Below, in pieces: positions 45,346-58,844 of a stretch of 64,000 nt of DNA (positions within the stretch are counted from its first letter, which is position 1; the number at the start of each line of letters is the position of its first letter). A program made the translations under genes and the position numbers. The DNA is taken from positions 1,984,001 through 2,048,000 of the forward strand of contig JAMSLZ010000001.1 in assembly GCA_026027325.1 (NCBI GenBank). Reading direction: 5' to 3'. This DNA is from Actinomucor elegans (Eukaryota; Mucoromycota; Mucoromycetes; Mucorales; Mucoraceae). Under the pieces are notes generated by a model that was not told where the DNA came from, did not search any database, and saw only the letters and a program-made list of their open reading frames with translations.

Positions 45346-45904
45346 CCATTCTGCTTGGACTTCTTTTCGCGCATCAAGGATTCAATCAAGGTAGCGCCCA
45401 AACGTGCAGACTCATTGGTGATGGTGTTGTCATCTGTTATAGCAAGTTCAATTTGGCCTTGTTTGAATGAAATACTGGTCTCTTGAGAAACAAAGGTCAA
45501 GTACTGTCTCAGTAACTGAAGGTTGTGCAGTGTAGGTTTCTTATTCGACCAATCAGAATCAGACAAATCCTTTGTTGGTATAGTATTCGATGGAATCAAA
45601 CGTCTGGTTGCTTTGGATAATCGATCTTTGAACTGTTTGGCAATCAAACCAATATGACTATCTGCATTGTTTAATGGATTGCATGCTTTCTTTGTATCAA
45701 TGTCTTTCTTTGTCGTAATACTATGATAATAATGTCAAAATTGTGCATCGTAATACAAAGCAAAAGAGAAAGCAGTTTCCATGCCCTTCTTTTACTTTCT
45801 CAACATTTCAAGATGAGCAAAAGGAAAAAATAAAAAAAAATAAAGAGAGGGCATGTTGACTGAAAAATAGAAAAGTATAACTTACATTGATTTCATATTA
45901 TAAA
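44270..45904 (-). CDS. AT-hook and PHD-finger chromatin protein
   Basis: Four exons (45904-45894, 45720-45347, 45257-44459, 44402-44270) give 438 residues. The first exon encodes under four codons. Residues about 138-147 are an AT-hook (RRRPGRPPKA). Residues about 181-224 form a PHD finger with all eight ligands in order: Cys, Cys (C-x-C), Cys-x2-Cys, His, Cys, Cys-x2-Cys, including the 'HWLHLEC' core. The C-terminal half is acidic and Ser/Pro-rich (EDDDDIDTDDMDT), as in transcription cofactors. PHD fingers read histone H3 tails and AT-hooks bind the minor groove, so a nuclear chromatin role is likely; no catalytic domain is present. A long (TA)n run lies in the second intron. Confidence 0.82.
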
Positions 45905-48900
45905 ATAAAGGATTTGTTGCTATCTTTTTCAAGTAAAAGAAAGAAAGAAAAAAAAAAGGATAAAGTAAAAGAAAGTAACAAAGAAAGAAAGAGAAAAAGG
46001 GAAAATGAAAAGCTGTTGTTTTTTAATCGATTTTGGGGGGTACAGGAAGGATCGCTCTTTAACAGTCAAAAACTAAGTTTCGGTTGGCTTGCTTTCCGAG
46101 ATCTTGCTTAACTCCGCTATGGTATCTAACAAAGGAAGAGCATTACCAAGTATTAAAAAGAAAGGGTCCTTGTTCATGTCCATTCCTTTTCATCAAGAAG
46201 CAAGGCCCCTTCTTTCTTTCTATACTATCTCTTGGTAAGCATGACGTCACATTATATTCCGCCCTATTAAGCGCGCTTATAGCAGCCATGTTTGATTTAT
46301 CGCTACTGACATTTGAATAGACAACGATGTTGCTGATCCAGCGAGTTACTACGAGTGCTTTTGAAGTTCTTTTTTGAATGAATCTGTTTAATTTTTGGCG
46401 GGCAAAAAAAAAGGATCATTTATATCTATTTTTGACATGTATTTCGATCGGAGCAAACTTGTTTGTTTGATATGACAGCTTTACTTTCAACAACATCTTT
46501 ATATCTTTTTCCAGATGATATTTTCTCTTGTTATGCAGCCCTTTTTACCCAGCCTATTCTCGTGTAACCCACAAGAAAAAGATGAGGTCAATCATATAAA
46601 GTCTAGAAGCCCTTTTCTTTTTTTCTTCAATAGATGTATATTATGCTATAGAGGAGTACGATAGTCGACGCTATTATCGCATATGGTTTTCCTTATGCCC
46701 GAGATAACGAGTGATACAATAACAATACAGTGTTTTGGGGGGATTATCAACAACCAATAAGACATAATTAGTTCAAAGTGTGTGGATTATCTATGTTACA
46801 CTGTATTAACTTTAAAAGAACTCGGCAGGAATAAGTAGACGCTGTTTCAGTTTTAATTATTTATTGTTTGTATATATAAATATATGCAGCCTTCTAACGC
46901 CACTTTCTAGTGTTGGTAACAGACTAGTTACTGAATATATATGTATATATATATATGTGTGTGTGTATAAAGAGTACTTCTTTATCAAAAATAAAGTATT
47001 ATCAATCTATTTTTATAATTGAAAAAAAAGTAGAGCAAAAACAGCACTTGAAAGATATAATAAAGATTTTTTATGTTTTAGGGTTTACGAAATCAATTAA
47101 ACCCATTTTAAACATTGCAGCATTGTGAGCAATAACACAACGACATGGCAAAGCACTTTGTTACAAGAAAATAAACTCGCGCCAGAAAAGCAATATATAG
47201 ATAAATTAATGAAGCAGCACATAACGTCAAATCATGATATAGAATAACACATGATCAAACTTAGAAAACGCGTTCATAGACACTTTTTGTGCGCAATAGA
47301 ATTCTTTTGCTCCTTATTGTATGTCTCGGGCCTCCTTTACCGATGATCAAATGTCTGACAAAATTCACGCTGGGTTGATCAGTGCCTGTACTAAGCTGCC
47401 TCTTTTATCGCATGCACAATAAGGGATACTGGTTTGCATTAGCCTCATTCACCAGGAATGCTATCATTCCATTATCGTCTTCATTTGGCAGCTATTGTTA
47501 CTATAAAGCCACAAGAATTGCAATCTGCCTTGTCAAATCAAACTTATCCGCTCTAGAGCGTGTTGTAGAAATAAGGATATAACCAACAGTCATTGTTGTA
47601 CGCTTGCGCGTTTGAGTCTACAGCTTTCTTATTGGTTGGTACTAGCTATCTGAATCTCTGTCAAGGATGACTTGATGAGGTAGTGATTTCATTGGCATTA
47701 ATCACATCTAGATGTGTCATCTTGATGATGAAGCGTAGAAATGGAATGAAATTTGCAAGTACATCCCTTAGGTTCATTAGTTCAGATGTTACAAACCAAA
47801 CGATAGTGTGAAAAAAATGATCGTAGTGCGGATTTCTTCAACTTTATTGGTTGGGTGATTGGATCCATTAATGCAAGATCCTTACAATTTTTTTTTTGGG
47901 GGGGGGGGGAGGGAATCATAGAATTGTATCAATCCAATATCTTTATCATATAAATGCTTAAATACACAGACGCTATTTTAATAAAGTCTGTATAGAATTT
48001 GACTGTGCATCAAATGGTCTCATATGTCCCTAAAAACTCTGGTATGAGTTTTATTCGCATTTTATGCTTTTTAGCAATACAACCATAATTTAGAGTGTTT
48101 TGAGTGTTAAAGGTACTAAATACATATATTTGCTTACTCCCAATTACACAAAGCCTATGTTAATTGATTATATCTTGAAAACGCTATCTTCATGCTCCAC
48201 AAAAGAATATATTGGCCTCACGGGGAATACCGTCACAGTGTTGTAGAAATGATTTTTCTTATTTCCAATATCGGTTTACTCATGCTGGTTTAAATGAACT
48301 ATTGTAGCTATAGAAAGCCATTATTTGGCTGAAGCATGAAGAGCATAATGTTATATTCTAATGATCGCCTGTAAAGCACATGTCGAGGGATTTGGATATA
48401 AAATACATAGAATAAATTGGGACTTGTATGGAACTTGTTATAAAATGGGGAATCTTCAAGGTAAAGAAAAAATTAAACGGTTTTTATATCCGTTGGAATC
48501 GATTTGAGGCTTATCTGACATTCTATCTTATTCTCACATACAGGAACTTGCATAGAGTTACTGGTCATCTTATATCACTGTTTGAGCGATAATAGTAACC
48601 TTGGATTCCACGTATGGAGTCTATGGGAATAACTTTATCATGCAGCACATTTGACAAGTGGCTGATTTATATACACTTGAGTAAGGTATACAACATACGT
48701 AGCTATTCAGGGTGTCTTATATTCGATAGTATGATTAGAGTATAACTGGGGAAATACGCCACGATTGATTCTATTAAAACCCTTTATTTTACCCTGTACA
48801 GTCCAGTCAGTTCACCATAAGCATAATAATTAGCTGCAAGTGGTTATATTCAACATATGCTATTCAGCATCCAAGAAAGATTGCAGAGCCAAAAAGGAGT

Positions 48901-50244
48901 TTGAAAGAGCATCACAGCCCGCCGAAAACTTGAAATTTCCAACTTGTTCACATTCGTCAAATATATATATAATACTATTGTATACGTGAAGCTGCGTATA
49001 ATAATGTTGCATTAGAAAATATGGTTTTGCAATTTCTTTTAATATAGGCAAAAGGCAAGGTAAAGATGTTCCATTATAAATGGCTTCCATTTTTATTGTC
49101 TTGAATTTTGATTTTGTTTTTCATGACAAAGCAATATTAGCACAGTAACAAACTTGTTAGTATGTAATTGAATGGCCGCATGTATGGTTTATTTCAATCG
49201 AGAGATTTATTATAGATGTTAAATAGCCGTTAAGAATGTTCTTATTGAAAATGCAGCCAGAGCACAAGTATGCTATATATATGTAATACAGTCCGAAAGA
49301 AATACAATTGCACAAAAAGAACTATTTTAAAATTTTGGACTCTGGATATTCCCTTACGATTTTTCCTGACATCGGACCATTTATGTCAATCGTCTTTTTA
49401 TCTCTCGACTAATCTCAGTTTAATGATGCGCTTGATGACTTGTACATGTTCAGAATGGGCTCCTGCATCTAATGGAATCATTGTTCGATCAAACAATTGG
49501 GAGTATATGGTCATTTTAATAAAGAGTATTAAAATGAATGCATTTCAATGATCTAATAAATCTAATGGTCAATAGATCCTTCGACCGATCTCGGATTAAT
49601 GTCACAGCTAACTAGTGTTCTAAGCTCCAAAAGAGATGCAGCATCTAGCCAAGCCCTTTGCTTAGCTATAGTTTAGTGTATTTGCTAATGATTAATGGTA
49701 ATGCATATACGCCAATTTGTAATTATCGATCTATGAATGTTGCGATTAATGTCGATCAAAAGTCACATTAAGCAAGTATTCCATGCTTAAAAATTGATGC
49801 CACATCAAGTTTGATTGCAATGTGGTGATCATGCCATTTTTTGTTGATGATTGACAGCAAATTCTCTTGTATTTTTTTTTATACCTTTAAGCAACAGATA
49901 AAATATAAAGATCGATTGGAGCTTTAAAACTCCCAAGTTACGGCCGGATGCTGTGTTACCAAGATATTTAAGACTTTATCTTGTTTGGCGAATCATCATC
50001 CTTTTTGTTTGATGTGTATGATATCCGTTTTTACAATCAATGAATTATTATATAGATCAATTTGACATATCTTGGTATCCATCTGCAAGGTGCATTAAGT
50101 GATATACAGAATGAGTTTCTCTCTATTGATAAGTGCCACATCTTGTAAGGTGGGAAAAATTTACATGTGAATAGATAATAATAAAAAAAGGACAGAAAAA
50201 AATATTAAAAATCGCTTTTCTTCCCTTCTTCCCCGTCCTTAATC
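45905..50244. other. Long gene-poor region
   Basis: About 4.3 kb. No coding frame supported. It contains A/G-rich tracts near 45930-46015, (TA)n/(TG)n at about 46935-46970, a T9-G11 block at about 47891-47910, and repeat-family copies at about 49370-49480, 49579-49650 and 49735-49815. A 76-codon minus frame at 48860-49090 has no recognisable features. Confidence 0.5.
49579..49650 (+). repeat. Dispersed repeat family, copy C
   Basis: Reads 'cttcgaccgatctcggatta' then 'atgtcacagctaactagtgt', and ends 'gagatgcagcatct'. The most complete copy in the window. Confidence 0.5.
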
Positions 50245-51171
50245 ATGTCTTCCGAAAAGAAACCCCAAAAAGAAGTAATCAATCCTTTAGCTATTGCCAA
50301 GCTTTTGGGCCCTTCTAACCCCAAGCTGGATCATCTCATCCGTTTCTTGAACTCTGTTCGTGGTACTGATAAAGTCCTTATGGTAACTTTTTTTTTTAAA
50401 AAAAAAGAAAAGAAACAGAAACTCACACAAAAATGATAGTTTATTCAATATTGGTCCAAAGTAATTATTTGGTTTGCACAAAAGCGTTCACCTGGATTAA
50501 AGACGGCTGGTAACGCGCTTGGACTCATTCAACGTATCAAAAACTTTTCTGGACCAGTCAGTGATTTCCGTATCTTGTTGCGTTACTATGGTTTATTACC
50601 TATGATACAGTACATGAATTATCTCGAATATAATCAACCTCCTAGCCAAATTGCCTTGACGATTGAACGTCTTCAAAACTGGGCTAATGTGATTTATTAT
50701 CCTTTGGAACATATTTATTGGTTGGGTGCTCACCAAGTCATTCCTATCTCTGAGGAAAAGACAAACAAGATCGGTATGTGGAGTTGTCGTTTCTGGGCTG
50801 CATATGTCGTGTTGGAATATGGCCGACTTGCAGAGCAATATAGAAACTTGAAAAAGAGAGAAACTACATTATTGAAACGTATTAAGGCTGGAGATATTGA
50901 AACGCACGAGGATCCAGAAGCTGAAATGGCTTCTATCAAGACAGAGAGAACAAGCATGATTGTGAATACATGTATTAATACAGGGTAAGCTCCAAGATTT
51001 CGTCTTTGTCATATTCATTCTAACAATCATGATGTGTTCAAACCCAGTTATCTGCCATTGACTGTTCATTGGTCACTCGAAAATTCAAGCTTCCCTGACG
51101 TTTTGGTAGGCGTTTTTGGTGGATTTGCTTCCGTATTCCAAATTTACGCTGCTTGGAAAGCAACTGCATAG
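50245..51171 (+). CDS. PEX11-family peroxisomal membrane protein
   Basis: Three exons (50245-50382, 50440-50984, 51048-51171) give 268 residues. The order fits PEX11/PEX11C: N-terminal 'LDHLIRFLNSVRGTDKVLMF' amphipathic helix, 'RILLRYYGLLPMIQYM', then the strong family block 'NWANVIYYPLEHIYWLGAHQVIPI'. Next come a charged helical linker (LKKRETTLLKRIKAG) and a C-terminal hydrophobic segment 'VLVGVFGGFASVFQIYAAW'. PEX11 proteins tubulate the peroxisome membrane and promote its division. The divergent family members (PEX11C/GIM5 type) fit best because of the separate C-terminal helix. Confidence 0.85.
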
Positions 51172-51620
51172 ATTTCGTATTCATTATCTATTTTGTATCA
51201 TTATTTAAAAACACACACATACACACACACACACACAAAAAAAAAAGGAACACAAATAAAACCGAGTTCTTATCCCCTTACAACAAAAAAAAAAAAAAGG
51301 TGCGTGTGACATCATGAAAAAATATCATACGCTTTTTCTTTTAAAACTCCATCAAGAACAGGCCTGGGTTTACTGTCAGTAGCCAGTCTGTCAGATCCAC
51401 ACACTGTAAAAATTCTTTGTGCAGCGCTTCATAAAAGTGAGCCCCGTCCAATTTTTTAGGGCCTGCTTGCTATCTGTCTGTCAAAACGAATAGACCTTTT
51501 TCTTTTTTTTTTTTCTGTTTAATAGTGTTTTGGTCGACTCTACATCATATCATTGCCAAAAAAAAAGTGAATATAGTTCGACATTCACTTTTTTTTCTCT
51601 CTCTTCAATTTACATATTAG
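51172..51620. other. Intergenic
   Basis: Contains a (CA)n run near 51211-51236 and a T/C-rich tract at about 51590-51603 just upstream of the next ATG. No other feature. Confidence 0.5.
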
Positions 51621-53776
51621 ATGCGTCCTGCTCTTACTTTATCAACAAGAAGAGCAAAGTCTTCTCAATGTCTATTCAAACAATGCCGTTTCGAAGTCGA
51701 AAACCATAAACGATCATTCCTGACGTGTTCGCTCACTTCAAAAGTTCAAACCAGCGCAAGACCTCAGCTGCCAGTACTATGGTTCCTAGTGACAAGGTCT
51801 ATTACGTTAAAAGCCTTAAAAGAAGAAAGCGACGCGACCAATCGCAAATTCCACCCGAGATCAATGACAAAAGATGTGGATCTTGATAGTCTTTTTGGTT
51901 TCCTAGCTGCCAGTTCACTGACACAAAAAGAAATCTTCAAATCACTTCGAACAGCACTGTACAATACCAATCCATACGATGCGGAAAAGGCGTGGTTGAT
52001 ATATCAGAACATGGTGGAATATCAAGTAGACAAATACCTAAAACCGAATCAGTATGGGTTTTTACTGGGCATTTTGAAATATGGTGATTCTGTATCTCGT
52101 ATGTTGACTGTACTGGAGAACATGAAGAGCAATGATACTGTATATCCTTCTGCATATCATATATCTCAGGTCTTATTTGCCATGAGTAGACAGGGCCTTG
52201 TAAGAGAAGCCTGTGATTTGATTCGAGTCACTACAGTAGCTGCTCAAACATCCGGTCTCTTTCCTACATCGAACCACTACCACTCGCTTGCAATGGCTCT
52301 GAAAAATACCAAACTGAGGGATCCAGCCATCTTGCAACAAGTAACAAAGCTCATGATGGAAGCCATGCAACGCAATACAGAACTCGACAGTACTACCTTA
52401 TCCACCATGATCAGCTTACTTTCAAAGCGTCGACATCCCTCTGCCACTGATGATGATTTAACACTACAGTTTCTATTGACAATGGATAAATTCAATGCGT
52501 CCAAACCTACACACCCTTACAATGTATATATTTACACTTCCTTGATCTCAGGCTTTGCGCGAAAAGGTGACAGTATCAGTGCAAAACGATTATTTGATCA
52601 AATGCAAAAACACAACGTAGAGCCCAACCAAGTGACATTTGCTGCCATGATAGATGCCTATGGTAAAGCAGGCGATTTTGATGGGGCTGCCGATATATTA
52701 AAGCAACACCAGAAACGATACCGCAAAGTGACTAATCCATTGGTCACCTCACTCTTAGTCAATGCTATTCATCACAACAACCTAAAGGTGGCTCAAAAGA
52801 CAGCCGACATGGTCCACCAAAAAATGAAACCAGAAGAGATAGATACCATGCTCAGGACAGCACTCTTGTGGCTAAAGACAAAACAGGATATAGATGGGGC
52901 AAGAGAGATGTTTGAATCACTGTATCAAAAGAACACAGCAAATAGTATTATGGTGAATCATCTTCTGTTGGGTTATAGTGGTAAAAAGGACAAAAAGAGC
53001 GTGGCGGAAATGTACAGTCGACATAAAGACGTCCAAGTGATAGACGATGAGAGATCCAAGCACTATTTGGCCAATGCCTTATTTCAGTGCCGCGATGTAC
53101 CTGCTGCTATTGCTGTTTATGCCTCCATGCGATCGCAAGCTATCCCGGATGATATCACAACGGCCATGATCATTCGTGGTTTGGTCATGAACAACGAAGG
53201 CAACATCGCTTGGAAACTCTTCAAGACACTACAATACGATGGCATTGAACTCAATTTACGGGCTTACACGAGTATACTCAAAGCACTGGGTCACCGTGAA
53301 TCCGACCTGAAAAAGAAAGATCCTACACCAATAAGCGCTGATGCACTGATAGCTGCCGGTATTCGATCCAATGCTGATTATTTGCAATCGCCTCCCACGA
53401 CTGAAGCACTCAACTTATTTCGTCGTATGACAGGGTTTGAACAGCCCAACGTTTACACTTATACCACTTTAATCTCCTGTTTTGCAAAATACGATATCAA
53501 ACGAGCCATTAGCATCTTTGACCATATGTGTCAAAAGCAAGTGCGTCCTACTGTCGAAACTTATACAGCCATTCTGCAAGGTTGCGCCATCTTTAGAAAC
53601 AGCCAAATGGCTTTGACTGTATTTAATCATATGTGCGAGAATCGCATTGAACCCAACCAAGTAACATGGCGATACCTGTTGAAATCCTTGCTTAGATCAC
53701 GCGTAGATAAATCACAAATAGATAAAATTGGTGCTATGGCGAGGAAGTCTTTAGAAAAAAGTAGAAGTAGTAGTAA

Positions 53777-53808
<32 letters not shown>

Positions 53809-53834
53809 ATAAACCTAATCGTAAATCATCGTAA
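51621..53834 (+). CDS. Pentatricopeptide-repeat (PPR) protein, mitochondrial
   Basis: A single 737-codon exon, unusual among the intron-rich neighbours. The N-terminus is basic and Ser/Arg-rich with no acidic residue in the first 25, as in a mitochondrial targeting peptide. PPR motifs are clear at about residues 300-370 (TSLISGFARKGDSISAKRLF, then EPNQVTFAAMIDAYGKAGDF), 505-545 and 610-695 (NVYTYTTLISCFAKYDIKRA, then RPTVETYTAILQGCAIF and EPNQVTWRYLL). PPR proteins bind organellar RNA and act in processing or translation; the target is unknown. The tail is a serine run encoded by (AGT)n at about 53770-53810, liable to length change. Confidence 0.88.
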
Positions 53835-54983
53835 TAAAATACATATTTAACACTTCTTGTACAATAACAAACCAAAAAAAAAAAAAAAGAAACACATCGT
53901 CCCTGAAAAAATAGTTCCTGATATAGTTAACTGAAGTAATATTCATGTCCAATATGTTGTCCGATGCCGCAACTTGTTCAGAACAAGGTTTACTCATCCG
54001 ATGCGAGATTGGACTGAGATTAGTAAAGATTGCGCTATGCTCCCCAACTTCTGAACTGGGAGTTTGGATTAAAAAAAGAAAAAAAGAATAGAAATGATTT
54101 GGGCTTATAATACGGCCAATGCATTTTTACACTTTATGACATTAATAGTAGTGACAGATAATTTTATTTTATTTTGAGCATGGCAAGAATTGAAAAAAGA
54201 TTAACTTGCTCGCCAAAGAAATGAAAGAAAAAGGGCATCGGAGTTATAAAACGCATAGGCAAGCTTATTATACTGATTCAAAATTAAATCATTCAAATAA
54301 ATCATTACATGGTTCTACATATTATCTAAGAAGGAAGTGAAGCCAATAAGAAGAGGTGATCTTATATAGTAGTGGTGAGAGGGAAGAATGCCTGCGGGAG
54401 GACCAAGAGAATAGCTTGAAATACAGGGCGAAAGTAGGCTTTCTATATTTTGGCAAGCGTTATAGAGATAGTTGAACGAGCGGATAGATTTGAGATTTGA
54501 CCATAGTTGATATTATAGTAATTTATGGTTTGATAGCATGAATGACATCTTTGGATCCACAGGTAGGCCAGAAGAATTCTTGAATGGCATTGTTCTATAT
54601 TAAATGTTTAATGGAAATATTTCGTGGAGAAAGACCCATGGTTAGGACCGTAAATCTCCGACATCCAATGAGATCATGGGCGTATATAGCCTTTCAGACA
54701 ATGTAATTATTATAACCCCTTGGTGCATTTACTACTAAGAATAGATTGAGCTAAACAGTCCATATATGATAAAGGTGCATATAGATATAGTTACGAAATT
54801 TCACTGATATACATATGCTAACGCTTGTTAAGGCTGATAACTTGGCCTAGTTGGAACGCGCACAAGCCTATTTTAAATCTCAACTTATCGCTCACTTTGC
54901 TTGTCTCGTTTATCCTTTCTTTTTTTTTTTCCTTCCCAATTGACAACATCCAGCGGCACAACTCATTACAAAAGCTCGGGCCA
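53835..54983. other. Intergenic
   Basis: About 1.1 kb. A repeat-family fragment in reverse orientation lies at about 53975-54050. Otherwise no supported feature. A pyrimidine tract at about 54917-54935 precedes the next gene. Confidence 0.5.
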
Positions 54984-57671
54984 ATGGAACAACCACTCAA
55001 AGATTTACAAGGTAATTAAAAAAAAAAAAAGGCAAAATGGCGCGCGAGATCTAGTTTACTAGAATAAGGCATACATACACAATAGAAGCTTTTACCGACT
55101 TCAATATTAACATACCCAACGAAGAGGATCCAAATGAATGTCTGTTGCCTCAATGGAAAGATATCACGGCTTTTTTAGATAGCGCAACCCAGGGTAAGTG
55201 TCTTGATTCAAAGATCACTTGCCAATTCATTCAAATCTCGAAATAGATTTCGATGTGGGTCAATTGGTTCACTTGCAATCGTTCACTTTGTTTGACGCAA
55301 TGAGTGCTATTGAAATCATGGATCCCCGTATGGACACGGGGATGGTAGTAGAGCAGACGTATGAAACATTTGATATTGAGAAACGACTTTCACCCGAATG
55401 TACTCTTGGTATTATGGATCGTCTAGTGACGCGAGAAATGGCTTGGATTTCAGGACACTCGCTTTCTCAAACAGTTTACACTTGTATTTACTTTCACCAT
55501 ATCCATGCATTAAACCGATTCACAATGCCTACGTTAACATCGAGCAGAGACGATATCATTTATGGCGTATTGAAATCTTATATTCTTGCTACTGCCAAAT
55601 GCTGTCATTACATCTGGACGGAAATGACTCAGGGCAATGTATTTGAGGTGAGCATTGGTTAGCACAATAATTCAAAACGCGCTGATATATTGGATATAGG
55701 AGGAAGACTTTACAACTAACCTGTTTGGACTGAACTTTAACGACCAAAATCCAGACGTCATGATATTTAATGATATGGATTCTTCTATTATGCTATTGCA
55801 ACATTTGCTCAACGAAAAAACCACAGGTAACACGCTACCAATGAATCCGGATAGTGCTCTTGTTTATTAACAGTGATTTTTTGCGGGGGGTGTCTAGACT
55901 CGGAAAAGAGCATTATCAAGGCCATTCTGAATCGTATGGAGACTCGTAAATCATTCTTGTTGTCATTAGTCTATTTCTCGCAACCTGAAGGATCACATTT
56001 GACACAGACAAAGGCAGAGTTGTCAAAAATAATCGAGTTGCTGAAGCAAGCGGATACAACCATGGGCCAAGGATATGCCGAAGCATTTGATCCAAATATC
56101 AATCGAAAATTAACCTCACAAACACCACCAAGACCAGTAGAGCTCGCATCAGAAGAACAGTCTTTCAAGGAATTTGGATTACTGATCGATCGACTTTTGA
56201 CTATCTGTGATGTAGCTGAATTCCCATCGGTTACTTCTCTTATGGTAAGGACGCTTTGGCATAGGTTTGCAGACAAGGAAACTAACTATAGGAGCTAGAA
56301 TTTTTTTCTTAGCTTTGGATCACGCCAACCCTATCCAGACGCCTTTTCAAGATCAAAACTAAATGTAAAAAAAAAAAAGCTCAATGCTTCAATGACTACA
56401 GTCTTTTGCTAACTCATTGAAAAATCATAGACTTTTTTCTTCCATAATCAACGCGTGTTTGGTAAATTGGCTGTTCCTCAGCTGATATTAACATCTGTTG
56501 CAGAATGCGTGCATCCTCCTCCATGGTGGTTATCATCCAAGGTCCAAAACTTGCCTCGATCTATTAATCCAGCTGAATTCCTCTCGGCACATGATACATT
56601 AAAGGCCTATTTGGATAGAATCTCCATGGTAAAAAAAAAAAGTAACAGCATAAACATAAATCCACATTTTTGACTGTAAATTAGGTGTTTGTTGAATTCT
56701 TCAAAATCAACTGTCATAATCGATCACGACAAAGAAGAATGCTTTGCAAAGTCGTATCTGAATGGGAAATCCTACAGGAAGAAGCAGCAGGTGTAGATGA
56801 AGTATTTCATTCCTTACAAAAGGATAAAGAAGGCAACCTGCTAGAAACACCGTACTACTTTTCTTCCTGGGCTTATAATTTGAAGCTAACCATGATTGAA
56901 AAGATCCTGTTCTTAGGCTTTGAGCTGGATCTCTATGGTCCTCATGAATACATTATGATTTACTGGTATATTGATTTGCAAAATACAAACAAAGTTTTTT
57001 TTTAATGTGACATATATGTAGGTATACGCAATGTGTTTTAGGTAGTCGTGCTTACTTGCTGGAACGTATTTCCAACTATATTGATCAATCCACTCAATCG
57101 TCTGGCATCTACCATTACTTGCGTACCAATCAGTTATTGAACTTGGCCAAAAAGACACTATCAGAAGCCATACTCAAGATATTCTTGACAGCAAAACATA
57201 CCAATCAACTTCAATTGAGGCCATTGGTGTTTGATAACGAAGAAACCAGATATTTGCATCGATTCAAATCTTTTGCTTCTCTCATTTCACCGCCTCATCC
57301 ATCTTATGACATGTATCTAGAAACGATTAACATAGAGGATTTTGATGTGCCTCGAATGGTCGGTATCATCAAGAGCGATTTGGCTGAAAGCAAGAAAATG
57401 CTGGAAAACGTATTAAGTATGTCTGCAGTAGAGACAAACACAGAAATGTGTCGTGAGCACTTTGTCGAGGTAAGCTAAACAACTTGTAAAAAAAAAAAAG
57501 GTGATGAAAATTAATCTTTCTTTTTTTTGGTATAACCAGGATATTAAAAATCTGATTCGTACTTCGGTAGCTAATAACATTGGTTTGACTTATATCACTA
57601 ACCCTGCAAAACCCGAGATTGATACCGAATTTAAATATCATCCATGGTTTCCAACCATTATAAAAAAGTAA
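54984..57671 (+). CDS. NAA35: NatC auxiliary subunit NAA35 (Mak10)
   Basis: A multi-exon gene of about 680-700 residues. First exon 54984-55011, followed by exons beginning with 'EAFTDFNINIPNEEDPNECLLP' and 'DFDVGQLVHLQSFTLFDAMSAIEIMDPRMDTGM', the strongest NAA35/Mak10 signature. Further exons hold 'RKSFLLSLVYFSQ', 'SFGSRQPYPDAFSRSKLN', 'VFGKLAVPQLILTSVAECVHPPPWW', 'YYFSSWAYNLKLTMIEKILFLGFELDLY' and 'FDNEETRYLHRFKSFASL'. NAA35 scaffolds the NatC N-terminal acetyltransferase with NAA30 and NAA38 on ribosomes. One exon (about 56298-56362) is short and its acceptor is ambiguous: the frame giving NFFLSFGSRQPYP was preferred because it continues the family pattern. The stop is at 57669-57671. Confidence 0.9.
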
Positions 57672-58844
57672 TTGACTTTGTATACTTAATAGAATAATTA
57701 TAATGTATAGTAGTAATAAAACGAAATCATCGTCATAGCGTATACAAATGTTCCTTCAATACAAGCTGCAGTCCAACCATTTGATAGTATAATGCATGAG
57801 GCGTATTACTAGTTATGAACTGTTCATCAATCGCATATTACACTAGTAACAATCAAATGCGACATTAAATCACGATTGGTAGAACGATCTATTGATCGAT
57901 TGATTTATACATAATAATGTATATACTTATTCTCTACCAGTCATTACCACACTGTCTACATATCTTATTTTAACCTATTGCAGTTTGCATGACCAAATAA
58001 TGGTTCCAATGAATGCAATTGTTTATCTATAATCATGCGCTAGTCATCAGATGAAACATTGAGTACAGATCTGTGAAGAGATCTATAGATCCTGCAGTAT
58101 ACATGAAAAACGTCATTTACTGCTGCCGATTGTTATTGTAAACTGTTATATTCATTATGTTTCAGTGCAATTCCAGTAGATCCAGGACTTTATTCTAAAT
58201 AAGCCACCAGGTTCAGTTTTTGAACAAAGATCTATCAAGAGAATGGAAATATTGATTTCAAGGAATAATCCCAAAAAAGATTCGAGTATTGGAATCACTG
58301 GTTTCCAGTAAAAAAAAGTCATAATATAATCCCCAAGTTGTAATATTCTGGGTAGCATATTATAGGATGTTGGTTTATTGGTAAAATATAATTGATTATT
58401 TATACTAAATTGATATTTAACTGTGGTTATTCATATGTTATATAATGATCAGAATAAAGATATGTTAAAGCTCACTAAATTCAAGTCGTAGTGACTGTGG
58501 TGATGAACTGAATGTAACCTTTATGTGAGGTATAACCACAGGTAAAGGTACCACTCTAAGCTCTTTAACCATTTCTAAAGGTTACTAAAGCTTTTCACAA
58601 CTGATTCGCCAAATCAATACATGCATAATTTTTTTTGAAGAGGGGATGAATGACTCATTTGTTGGAAACCAAGATCAACTTGAATGTGAGCGACATCATT
58701 CAAATGTGCCTTTGCCTGAAGACAATAAGGTGACTGGGTTTGATATTTTTCCAATACCTTTTATATGTATATATTTTTTTTGGCAAGTAATTTTTTTTTG
58801 TTTTTTTTTTGTTTTCAGCTCTTTTTTATATAAAGCTTTTCGCC
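57672..58844. other. Intergenic
   Basis: 3' flank of NAA35 and promoter of SF3A3. Repeat-family debris near 57840-57910 and 58035-58090. A short upstream reading frame starts at 58646 and may be part of a 5' leader with an intron ending near 58818. Confidence 0.4.

Noticed and set aside
53627..53875. Leucine-run frame opposite the PPR gene tail
   Set aside because: It is the antisense shadow of the (AGT)n serine tract.
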